This document shows positions 35,015 to 42,955 of a stretch of DNA of 64,000 bases, piece by piece; positions within the stretch are counted from its first letter, which is position 1; every line of letters begins with the position of its first letter. The position numbers were made by a program, and so were the translations under genes. Below the pieces are notes generated by a model. It was not told where the DNA came from and made no database searches. It saw only the letters and a list, made by a program, of their open reading frames with translations. This DNA comes from Anaerolineales bacterium. GTDB lineage: Bacteria; Chloroflexota; Anaerolineae; Anaerolineales; Villigracilaceae. The stretch covers positions 930,001 through 994,000 of the forward strand of contig JABTTV010000001.1 in NCBI GenBank assembly GCA_015075725.1. Direction: 5' to 3'.

Positions 35015-37537
35015 TCATTCCGCCAAATGCAAAAGAATCGTTTCCATATCCCCGGATATTGCCTGTTGCCGTCTCGCTTTTTCCAGATATTCGGCATCGC
35101 CTCGAGCCTCGATGATCGTCATCAACTGCCCGGCGCGTTGTTTGGCGGAGTCTGTGCTGGCGGAATGACCCATCGCAGTCAAAATCAATTCCGTCGCCTT
35201 TCCAAACTCATTCTTATGAATGAAACACTCCGAAAGTTCAAGCGCGGCGTCGATGGCTTGGGGGAGTGCCTTTGCTTCTAGCGATAATCTGATGGCTTGT
35301 TTAAGCAAGTCGTTCGCCTGATCCCATTCTTCAGACGCGACTGCGGCTTTCCCCAACTGGGTCAATGCCCAGGCGATATCCCAGCGCGCGCCGAGATCTG
35401 TGAACAAGGCAAGGCTCTTCTCCAGCATGGACTTCGCGCCGTTTGGGTCGTTTCGGAGCAATGCCAGTATTCCCAGCCTGCCGAGCGATGTTCCCATACC
35501 CCAACGGTCATGGATTTGCGTACCGAGCGCCAGGCTTTCTTCAAGAAAACCTTGTGCTTCTTCCAGCCTGCCCAATTGGATCGCGATCGGGCTGAGAAAA
35601 TTCAACGCAAAAGCAATAAATCGTGAGTTGCCCAGTTCGCGCCAAAGTGATAAGCCCGCCTGCATCCGCTCATAAGCATGTTCGAGATTCCCTTCCTGTC
35701 CCGCAATAAATCCCTGGTCGAATTGACCGAGCGCCATGAACCAGCGGTTGCCGTGCTCTTTCGCAAGTTCCACGCCTTCGTCCATCAACTCACGCGCATG
35801 CGAAAAATCACCCATCAACGAAACCACGATGCCATTGAAGATCAACGCGGGCGGCAGATGTTTTAATTCACCCGTTCCGCGCAGGATCTCGATGCCTTCT
35901 TCGAATACCCTGCGCGCTCGAATGTAATCCCCAGCGCGGAAAACCAGCATTCCATGAAACGTCAACGCGCGTCCAAGATAAATCTGCGAATCCGTTTCAG
36001 TCCGTAATGCGCCGATCAATTCATCTGTCTGTTCGATGCCATCGCTGAGCCAGCCATGCACGTCATACAACATCCACAAACTTTCGAGAGCGGCATCCAT
36101 CAGCGCAAATCGCTTATGCGACAGAGCCCAATCCCACGCCACATTCAAATTCCCCAACTCATCGAATAATTTGCCCAGCGAGTTTGCCTTATCTGCACCA
36201 AAAAGATCCGATCCGCTTCGATGCAGCAGGTCAAGATAATACTCGCTGTGCCTGTCGCACAAAGTGGATTCATCCTCCAAATAATTCCTTGCATACTGAC
36301 GGATGACCTCGTGCAGATCGAAGCGCCCATTGGAGGAACGCCGCAGCAGCGATTTGGATACCAGGCCCGACAACACGCCTCTCTTCGCGCCGGTAACTGA
36401 TTCAGCTGCCTCGCGGCTGAAGCCACCCTGAAAGATGGTCAGGCGGCTCAATGCGGCTTGTTCAGGTTTGGCAAGCCGCTTCCAAGAGTGTTCAAAAACG
36501 GCGCGCAGGCTGCGATGCCGTTCAGGCATATCGCGCAATGTGGACGACAAAAAATCGAAGCTGTGTTCGATCTCGCTCGCGATCTCTTCGCATGAAAGCA
36601 CATCGACCCAGGCTGCGGCAAGTTCGATGGCAAGCGGCATTCCATCCACCCGCTGACAGATGCGGATGGCGGCTTCGCGTTCCTTGCCGATCAGCTTCAA
36701 GTCAGGTCGGATGCGCTGCACATGTGACTCAAAGAGCTGCAAGGCTCCATAGATTGCCATTCCTTCATCTTCATTGGGCGGGACGGAAAGCCCGCTGAGT
36801 TCGAGCGTCCATTCGCCTTGCAGGTTGAGGCGTTCGCGCGATGTAACGAGGAATTTTAATTTGGGCGCAGATTGCAGAGACTCCGAAAGCAAAGGCGCGC
36901 CGTCTATGATGTGCTCAAAATTATCCAGAACCAGCAGGGTATTTTTCTCGCGCAAATATCCAAGCAGGCGCGGCTTGAGTTCGTCGGCATTGCCAGTGGG
37001 AATGTTCAAGACGGACGCAATGGCAGGCAGGATCGAATCGCTGGTGCTGATGGCGGCGAGTTGAATGAAATAGGCGTGCTGGGGATGTGAGACTTCCATT
37101 GCAAGGCGGGTCTTGCCAATGCCGCCCACCCCAAGAATTGTGATGAGGCGGTAGTGTGGGTCTGCCAGCATACGAGTGAGGGTTTCGATCTCGTCTGCGC
37201 GCCCGATGAAGGGCGTAGGGGGAACGGGAATATTTGAGGGCGGGGAAAATGATTCAGGAAGGGCAGACCAGTTTTCGGGGCGGGTTGAGGCGCTTTTTAG
37301 TCCCTGGGAACTGCCTTCGCCGCGTGCGATCTTGAGGAACAGAGTCTGCTCCTCGGGTGGAATTTCCAAATGCGCTGCCAGCAATTCCGCGATCTGGCGC
37401 GACGGACGGCGCTCATCGTTTTCGATTTTGCGAATGGCGGAAACCGAACAACCGACAAGGTTCGCCAGCGCTTCCTGCGTGAGGTCGAGTCGTTTGCGAC
37501 GCGTTTTTAGCCATGTTCCGAATGTGTCTACATTCAT
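35015..37537 (-). CDS. XRE-HTH / STAND ATPase / TPR regulator (paralogue)
   Basis: 840 residues from MNVDTFGTWL; the upstream in-frame ATG at 37639 would run through the promoter region and the divergent cupin start. Domains: XRE HTH 5-60 (TRRKRLDLTQEALANLVGCS), FIGRADEIETL boundary, Walker A LGVGGIGKTRLA, Walker B TLLVLDNFEHII, then TPR repeats to the end. It mirrors the 32218 protein in order and length. No Shine-Dalgarno is visible and the start may be leaderless. It is divergent from the cupin operon, which it may regulate (inference). Confidence 0.88.
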   Translation of the reverse strand: MNVDTFGTWLKTRRKRLDLTQEALANLVGCSVSAIRKIENDERRPSRQIAELLAAHLEIPPEEQTLFLKIARGEGSSQGLKSASTRPENWSALPESFSPPSNIPVPPTPFIGRADEIETLTRMLADPHYRLITILGVGGIGKTRLAMEVSHPQHAYFIQLAAISTSDSILPAIASVLNIPTGNADELKPRLLGYLREKNTLLVLDNFEHIIDGAPLLSESLQSAPKLKFLVTSRERLNLQGEWTLELSGLSVPPNEDEGMAIYGALQLFESHVQRIRPDLKLIGKEREAAIRICQRVDGMPLAIELAAAWVDVLSCEEIASEIEHSFDFLSSTLRDMPERHRSLRAVFEHSWKRLAKPEQAALSRLTIFQGGFSREAAESVTGAKRGVLSGLVSKSLLRRSSNGRFDLHEVIRQYARNYLEDESTLCDRHSEYYLDLLHRSGSDLFGADKANSLGKLFDELGNLNVAWDWALSHKRFALMDAALESLWMLYDVHGWLSDGIEQTDELIGALRTETDSQIYLGRALTFHGMLVFRAGDYIRARRVFEEGIEILRGTGELKHLPPALIFNGIVVSLMGDFSHARELMDEGVELAKEHGNRWFMALGQFDQGFIAGQEGNLEHAYERMQAGLSLWRELGNSRFIAFALNFLSPIAIQLGRLEEAQGFLEESLALGTQIHDRWGMGTSLGRLGILALLRNDPNGAKSMLEKSLALFTDLGARWDIAWALTQLGKAAVASEEWDQANDLLKQAIRLSLEAKALPQAIDAALELSECFIHKNEFGKATELILTAMGHSASTDSAKQRAGQLMTIIEARGDAEYLEKARRQQAISGDMETILLHLAE

Positions 37538-37559
37538 CGCGCGGGATTGTATCAGGCTT

Positions 37560-37577
37560 GTGTTACTTTTTGTGTCA
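37560..37577 (-). promoter_or_regulatory. Second copy of the XRE-regulator site
   Basis: TGACACAAAAAGTAACAC on the minus strand, 23 bases before the regulator start and within the divergent region shared with the cupin gene. It matches the 32160 site at 15 of 18 positions. Confidence 0.55.
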
Positions 37578-37638
37578 GTGAGCGCCACCCAATGATGGGA
37601 TGTGAAGCGTATGATGCCGCCATCAAAAGGAGATGCCA

Positions 37639-38115
37639 ATGAATGATATTACTCAATCACAAGCGCGTTTATTGAAACCCGGCGCAGGCCCGACCCTTTC
37701 ATTTTTGGGCGTGAATTTGGCGTTCAAAGTTTCGAGCGCCGATACGAATGGCGCGTGGGCGTTGCTGGAATATATTGCGCCGCCGAAGTTTGCGGGCCCG
37801 CCGCTGCACTGGCACAAGGTGACCAATGAAGCCTTTTATGTTTTGGAAGGCACGGTAACGTTCCGACGAGAGCATGAGGTGTTCAAGGGTGAACCTGGCG
37901 CGATGGTGTACATTCCGACAGGCGTGTTGCATACGTTTTCCAATAATGAAGACAAGCCTGCGCGTTTTCTAACCTTCCTTTCGCCCGGCGGTTTCGAGGA
38001 ATATTTCAAGGAACTGGCAACTATGGTTCAGTCTGAACCGAGCTGGCCCCCGCAGGATATGAGCAAGCTGCTGGCGCTGTACGAGAAGTACGACAACTAT
38101 TTCCCGGACAGGTGA
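37639..38115 (+). CDS. Cupin-domain protein
   Basis: 158 residues. A single cupin_2 barrel with motif 1 PPLHWHKVTNEAFYVLEG (metal-binding His, His, Glu) and motif 2 GAMVYIPTGVLHTFSN (His). It could be a metal-dependent isomerase/dioxygenase or a small-molecule binding protein. The second ATG (37639) is chosen since AAGGAG runs directly into the first. It is the first gene of a five-gene operon with gaps of 6 bases or overlap. Confidence 0.82.
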   Translation: MNDITQSQARLLKPGAGPTLSFLGVNLAFKVSSADTNGAWALLEYIAPPKFAGPPLHWHKVTNEAFYVLEGTVTFRREHEVFKGEPGAMVYIPTGVLHTFSNNEDKPARFLTFLSPGGFEEYFKELATMVQSEPSWPPQDMSKLLALYEKYDNYFPDR

Positions 38116-38121
38116 TTTTAT

Positions 38122-38997
38122 ATGAATACAACACATCTTAATCATCGAGTCGCTGCCTACATTGTGCTTTTAATTTTTATAACGCTAGCGGCAAATGCAC
38201 TCGCCTCTCAATTCAAGGATCCGCCAGTGGTATCGTTGATCGTCATGTCCAGCCCTGCTTTGGCGGCAGTGATCGCAAGCCTGCTGACCCATCGCTCACT
38301 AAAGGATATTGGTTGGCGTCTGCTGCCTGTGAAATGGATGGCGCTTGGCTGGGTACTGCCGATGCTTTATGCGCTTCCTGCCTACGCCCTGGTCTGGTTC
38401 ACAGGACTTGGCGGCATTCCCAACCCGACATTTCTTGAACGTGCCCGCCTGACTCTCAACATGTCATCCGCTTCAGACGGTACGGTGATTGTCTCCGCCT
38501 TTTTCTACATAACACTCATTAATCTGATTCCAGCCACGATCTTTAGCCTTGGCGAAGAGATCGGCTGGCGCGGATTCCTTGTCCCTGAACTAACAAATTT
38601 TGTTGGTTTCCGAAATGCCAGCCTGCTCAGTGGTCTGTTATGGGCAGCGTGGCACCTGCCTGGAATTTTCGCAGGCAGTTATGGTTCTACGGGCACGCCA
38701 AAGGCATATCAAATCGCTTGTTTTACTGCAATGGTTATCACGACTGGCATCATACTGGCATGGCTGCGAATGAAATCGGGCAGCATCTGGCCCGTTGCCA
38801 TTATGCATGCCACGCATAACGGGTTGATCCAAACCTTCCTGGACCGAATCACTGTTGATAAAGGAAACACCCAATACTTCACAGGTGAATTCGGTGTCAT
38901 GCTGATTCCATTCGCTTTTATCATCGCCTGGTATGTTTGGAATCGCCCGCCGAATACAAACGATCAACAATCCCTGAAACATTTGAATAAGGAATAA
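38122..38997 (+). CDS. CPBP-family intramembrane metalloprotease
   Basis: 291 residues, about eight membrane helices. The Abi/CAAX protease motifs are present: EEIGWRGFLVP (catalytic Glu pair and Arg), LWAAWHLPG, and HATHN. These glutamate-type intramembrane proteases cut prenylated or membrane peptides, and in bacteria are linked with bacteriocin self-immunity. It lies six bases after the cupin gene. A second CPBP gene closes the same operon. Confidence 0.85.
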   Translation: MNTTHLNHRVAAYIVLLIFITLAANALASQFKDPPVVSLIVMSSPALAAVIASLLTHRSLKDIGWRLLPVKWMALGWVLPMLYALPAYALVWFTGLGGIPNPTFLERARLTLNMSSASDGTVIVSAFFYITLINLIPATIFSLGEEIGWRGFLVPELTNFVGFRNASLLSGLLWAAWHLPGIFAGSYGSTGTPKAYQIACFTAMVITTGIILAWLRMKSGSIWPVAIMHATHNGLIQTFLDRITVDKGNTQYFTGEFGVMLIPFAFIIAWYVWNRPPNTNDQQSLKHLNKE

Positions 38998-39002
38998 CGA
39001 TC

Positions 39003-39518
39003 ATGTCAAACCCTGCAAATGATATTTACGAAAAAATAATTGCTTTATTGGAACAAAATCAAGCAAACTTCCGCGTAGTGGAACACGCACCTGAAGGACA
39101 AACGGAACCTGTCAGCCGGATGCGCGGCAACCTGCTTTCACAAGCCGTCAAATCGCTGGTTGTGCTGGTAAAGATCGGCAAGAAGGAAAGCCGCTATTAC
39201 CTCGCCAACATCCCGGGCGATTCCCGCGTGGATTTGAATGTCATCAAGACATTATGCAATGCAACCCGCGTCATGTTTGCTCCCGCCGAAAAAGCCCGCC
39301 AGCTGACCGGTTGTGAAATGGGCGCCGTCCCGCCGTTCTCGTTCAACCAAAATCTAATTGTATTGGCTGATCCTTCCCTATTCGAGAATGATGAACTCGT
39401 CTTCAATGCAGGCAGGCTGGACCGCTCGATTTTTATGGATAAAGATTCATATCTACGCATTGCCCAGCCCAACCTGGTCCCTATTGCCATGAAAGAAATA
39501 AAGGAGTCCCAAATATGA
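39003..39518 (+). CDS. YbaK/ProX-type aminoacyl-tRNA deacylase-like protein
   Basis: 171 residues of the YbaK/aa-tRNA editing fold. Typical strands are QAVKSLVVLVKIGKKESRYYLA and RVDLNVIKTL; the invariant Lys is in QAVKSLV. GCEMGAVPPFS matches the G-x-x-x-PFG-like substrate loop. It would hydrolyse mischarged tRNAs or a related ester in the cytoplasm. It starts five bases after the CPBP gene and overlaps the next gene by four bases. Confidence 0.82.
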   Translation: MSNPANDIYEKIIALLEQNQANFRVVEHAPEGQTEPVSRMRGNLLSQAVKSLVVLVKIGKKESRYYLANIPGDSRVDLNVIKTLCNATRVMFAPAEKARQLTGCEMGAVPPFSFNQNLIVLADPSLFENDELVFNAGRLDRSIFMDKDSYLRIAQPNLVPIAMKEIKESQI

Positions 39519-39964
39519 TCCCCTATGAAATCGCAGCATCAAAGCTGATCGATGCACCCGCCAAGAAAATTTACGACATCCTTGCCGATTACCGGCATGG
39601 TCACCCACTCGTTCTCCCCAAACCATTCTTTGTATCCTTGCAAGTGGAGCAGGGCGGTGTGGGCGCAGGCACAATTGTCAGGTTTCAAATGAAAGTATTT
39701 GGCAGAGTGCGGGACTTTCGCGCAACCATCAGCGAGCCCGAGCCGGGCCGTGTTTTGGTGGAAACGAATGATGGTACTGATGTCGTTACGAAATTCATTG
39801 TTGACCCGCGCAACGCTGGCAAGTCAGCCCATGTGACCATTATCACCACCACACCTGTCCGTGATGGATGGGCGGGCAAGGTGGAAGGCTGGATGACGAA
39901 ACAGGTGTTGTACCCAATTTATGTCACGGAATTGGAGCAGCTGGCGCAGGCCGCCGCCCGTTAA
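39515..39964 (+). CDS. SRPBCC-family (polyketide cyclase/START-like) protein
   Basis: 149 residues. The opening IAASKLIDAPAKKIYDILAD and the ligand-cavity strands (GTIVRFQMKVFGRVRDFRAT, PGRVLVETNDG) fit the polyketide cyclase/dehydrase branch of the START fold. It probably binds a hydrophobic ligand. Four-base overlap with the upstream gene implies translational coupling. The substrate is unknown. Confidence 0.8.
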   Translation: MIPYEIAASKLIDAPAKKIYDILADYRHGHPLVLPKPFFVSLQVEQGGVGAGTIVRFQMKVFGRVRDFRATISEPEPGRVLVETNDGTDVVTKFIVDPRNAGKSAHVTIITTTPVRDGWAGKVEGWMTKQVLYPIYVTELEQLAQAAAR

Positions 39965-40001
39965 GAATCAACAAGATGGAAGAAATTACTGGAGATTTAT
40001 T

Positions 40002-40928
40002 ATGAAGACAATTACAAACATTTTCTGGAACACCGATCAAAACCGTCTACGTGCTGGCTGGCGTTTCCTATTCTATTTGATCCTTTTCTTTATGCTCACC
40101 ATAGGCAAAGATGTTTTGGTCAGTTCCTTTAACGCGGCCCCCTTGTCGAAAGCCCTTGCCTATTTGATCTATCTTGCAAGCGGGTTGGTCCTGACCTGGT
40201 GGATGGCACGCTTCATTGATCACCGATCATTTGTTGACCTTGGCTTCAACTTTGACCGCAACTGGTGGCTGGATCTGGGTTTCGGTTTGATACTCGGCAT
40301 ATTCCTTATGGCCGGTATTTTTCTTTCAATGAAAATAGCAGGCTGGTTATTGATCACTGGCTCTGCCAGCGCCGCATCCGGCTTGCCCTTCAGCCTGGCT
40401 TTTCTTCTTCAGGTGTTGATGTTTACAGTGATATCCATCAACGAAGAAATGGCTTTTCGCGCCTATCAATTGAAAAATATCGCCGAGGGGTTTGCCGGCA
40501 GGCATGTTGGTCCGCGTTCTGCGATTCTGCTCGCCTTTTTATTCTCGTCTGCCATTTTTGGGCTCGGCCACATGGCAAATGGACACGCGACCGTTTTTAG
40601 TGTCATCACCACGATAATTGCCGGTCTCTCACTCTGCCTGCCCTATATGCTTACCGGGGAATTGGGTATTTCGATCGGCCTGCATCTCACCTGGAATCTA
40701 TTTGAAGCGAACGTGTTTGGATTCTCCGTGAGCGGCTCGACCCCTGCCACGCATCTTCTCTCGATTGAAGTCATCGGTCCCACCGCCTGGACGGGCGGGA
40801 TCTACGGGCCAGAGGTGGGACTCATCGGGCTTGTGTGGGCGCTCATCGGCTGCGGGTTAACTTTAATGTGGGTCAAATGGCTCCGAAAGAAAACAGGGCT
40901 GCACCTACCGCTGGCGGGGAGGTTGTAA
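40002..40928 (+). CDS. CPBP-family intramembrane metalloprotease (second in operon)
   Basis: 308 residues from MKTITNIFWN, with GGAG before it; an upstream in-frame start at 39921 overlaps the SRPBCC gene and is rejected. About eight membrane helices. Catalytic motifs: NEEMAFRAYQL (Glu-Glu, Arg), GLGHMANGH and GLHLTWN. It is distinct from the 38122 protein, so the operon carries two different CPBP proteases. Confidence 0.85.
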   Translation: MKTITNIFWNTDQNRLRAGWRFLFYLILFFMLTIGKDVLVSSFNAAPLSKALAYLIYLASGLVLTWWMARFIDHRSFVDLGFNFDRNWWLDLGFGLILGIFLMAGIFLSMKIAGWLLITGSASAASGLPFSLAFLLQVLMFTVISINEEMAFRAYQLKNIAEGFAGRHVGPRSAILLAFLFSSAIFGLGHMANGHATVFSVITTIIAGLSLCLPYMLTGELGISIGLHLTWNLFEANVFGFSVSGSTPATHLLSIEVIGPTAWTGGIYGPEVGLIGLVWALIGCGLTLMWVKWLRKKTGLHLPLAGRL

Positions 40929-41067
40929 AGGTTGAGCTACTAAATTATTGTGATCCCTTAGGACAACATCGCCAAAACAACATTTGGATTCAACTGGTTC
41001 CATGGAATGACGCCAAACTTCTATCCAGGGAGTGTCTAACATCCGACACATCAGATTATGTCGTTTT

Positions 41068-41145
41068 GAGGAGGGCGGCAGCCCGACGAAGCAATCTTCC
41101 CCTAGAGTCTTAGATAGTTTCGCCCTATCAGGCTCGCAATGACAT
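41068..41145. repeat. REP-like repeat in a 414-base gene-free stretch
   Basis: GGAGGGCGGCAGCCCGACGA followed by AGCAATCTTCCCC and, 40 bases on, GGCTCGCAATGACAT. It belongs to the same ATTGCGAG/GAAGCAATCT repeat type as 28931-29000. No gene is visible elsewhere in 40929-41342. Confidence 0.5.
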
Positions 41146-41342
41146 TTCCTATCTTTGATATTGGACGCTCCCTCTGTTCAATTTCCTGCTTAATGTATCG
41201 ATATCCCGTCCCAGACATTGACAAACACCCTTGCCACTCCCAGGCTCGTGATGACGTGATATTAAAATCCGGGTTAAAGATGCCAGCGCTCTACCGCCAG
41301 AAATTCAGCGGCAACCCAAATTATAAACAACATCAGATCAGG

Positions 41343-42851
41343 CTATTGAAACCACCGCATTTCCTGCCACATCTCGCTCCACGGTCGGCGCGGCTCGCGG
41401 CAAATGTATAAGCCTGTGTGGAAGGTCGTCTCTTCGTTCTGCACGTTATAAGAATTTGTCACCGTGCCGCTGTATTCGCACGACTTGAAAAAATGCCTTG
41501 CATAATCACCTTCAAAACCGACCACGATTACAGTTTGAGGTTCGGGATTGCCGTAGCCGCGATACCACATGCTGTTCGTGCCTGTGATCATACGCGGCAA
41601 GCCGTACTCATCTCCGTATAAATCGATCGCGCCCGCTTCGCCGTAGTTGCCCGCCAGGATCACTGTGCGCGGTTTTTCGGATTCAGGAATCGCTTGATAT
41701 ATCTCCGCGACCTGCCTTGTCAAATCTTCCCAGCCAACCATCTCGACAAACAGATCGCCGCTCACATCGGATCGGAAGTCCCATAATGTGGAATTAATTG
41801 CCCCGATCGGTTTCATCAGGATAACCCCGATCAGACCCCCGAGGACCTGCATCGTCCACAATACGACGTATCCAAGCTGACGTTTTTTCCCGCCAAGCCT
41901 CTCAAACCAACTCTCGAACCAGATACATCCCGCCGCCATCAACATCACATACGCGGGACCCGTGTAATAGCCGCGTCCCTGATTGATGAGGAACAACACG
42001 AACGTAACAAGGAACATCCAACCCAACGTGCGGAAGCGTTTCATCGAAGCAGAGAACAGGCACAGGCTGAGTCCGACCGTCCACAAGGGGATGGAGAAGG
42101 AATTGGTCGTGAGGAAAAGCTGCTCGGGCAAAAAATCATTCCCGCGTCCCCATGAAACATCCCGCGCATGTATCGAAGCGAGATATTCCAACGAGATGAA
42201 GTCGTGTTGAATTTGCCAGATGAGATTCGGAAGGAAGATGAGCAGCGCCAAAGCCGCGCCAAGATATAACCACTTCGTCCTTAGATACTTTCGCGCAGGC
42301 GTAACCAGCACTGCCACAATCAGTCCCACAACAAAGAACGCCATCGTGTACTTGGTCATCATGCCGAGACCAATGCCCGCGCCGATGCCGAGCCAGTAAC
42401 GAGGGTCGTCGGTAGCAAGTAAACGAACCATGAAGAACGCGACCAACACCCACCATAAATAATCGAAAGCGAAGTACATGATGACCGTGCCGCCAAACAG
42501 GGACATGGGGGCGATGAAAACAGTGAACGCGGCAAGGATTTGCGCGCTGCGCTTGCCGCCCATGTCTCGCGCCATCAGCCCTGCAAGGATCATCGCAGCG
42601 CCTTGCGCAATGGCAGGCAGGACGCGTAATCCGCGTAACGATTCGCCGAAGATTTCCAGCCCGATGCGCGCAAAGAACGGCGTGATCGGTGGATACGAAA
42701 CGTATCCCCAATCCAATCGGCGTGCGTTCATGATGAAGTCGAGTTCATCGCGATGAAAACCATATTGTCCATTGAGGGCAATATGGAAGATGACCGCGAC
42801 AAGTGCCATAAAGAGCAGGGTGAGATTATCGGTTTTTTGTTCGTTGAACAT
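41343..42851 (-). CDS. GT39-family (ArnT/PMT-like) membrane glycosyltransferase
   Basis: 502 residues with roughly ten to twelve membrane helices and a soluble C-terminal domain from about 350. The first outer loop carries GFHRDELDFI, whose Asp-Glu matches the catalytic acidic pair of C-fold GT39/GT83 enzymes, and WGYVSYPPITPFFARI follows as expected. It would transfer a sugar from a lipid-phosphate donor to a lipid or protein on the outer face. It is the last gene of the minus-strand block, 104 bases after the ABC permease. Confidence 0.82.
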   Translation of the reverse strand: MFNEQKTDNLTLLFMALVAVIFHIALNGQYGFHRDELDFIMNARRLDWGYVSYPPITPFFARIGLEIFGESLRGLRVLPAIAQGAAMILAGLMARDMGGKRSAQILAAFTVFIAPMSLFGGTVIMYFAFDYLWWVLVAFFMVRLLATDDPRYWLGIGAGIGLGMMTKYTMAFFVVGLIVAVLVTPARKYLRTKWLYLGAALALLIFLPNLIWQIQHDFISLEYLASIHARDVSWGRGNDFLPEQLFLTTNSFSIPLWTVGLSLCLFSASMKRFRTLGWMFLVTFVLFLINQGRGYYTGPAYVMLMAAGCIWFESWFERLGGKKRQLGYVVLWTMQVLGGLIGVILMKPIGAINSTLWDFRSDVSGDLFVEMVGWEDLTRQVAEIYQAIPESEKPRTVILAGNYGEAGAIDLYGDEYGLPRMITGTNSMWYRGYGNPEPQTVIVVGFEGDYARHFFKSCEYSGTVTNSYNVQNEETTFHTGLYICREPRRPWSEMWQEMRWFQ

Positions 42852-42955
42852 AATCTTTTCTCGTTATTTTTATCTTGTTGAAACGTCGCCGGGCAATGAA
42901 CCGTCCTTGAAATACACCGATGTGAGCGCCCATGCACAGTCCCATGAGTCGATTA

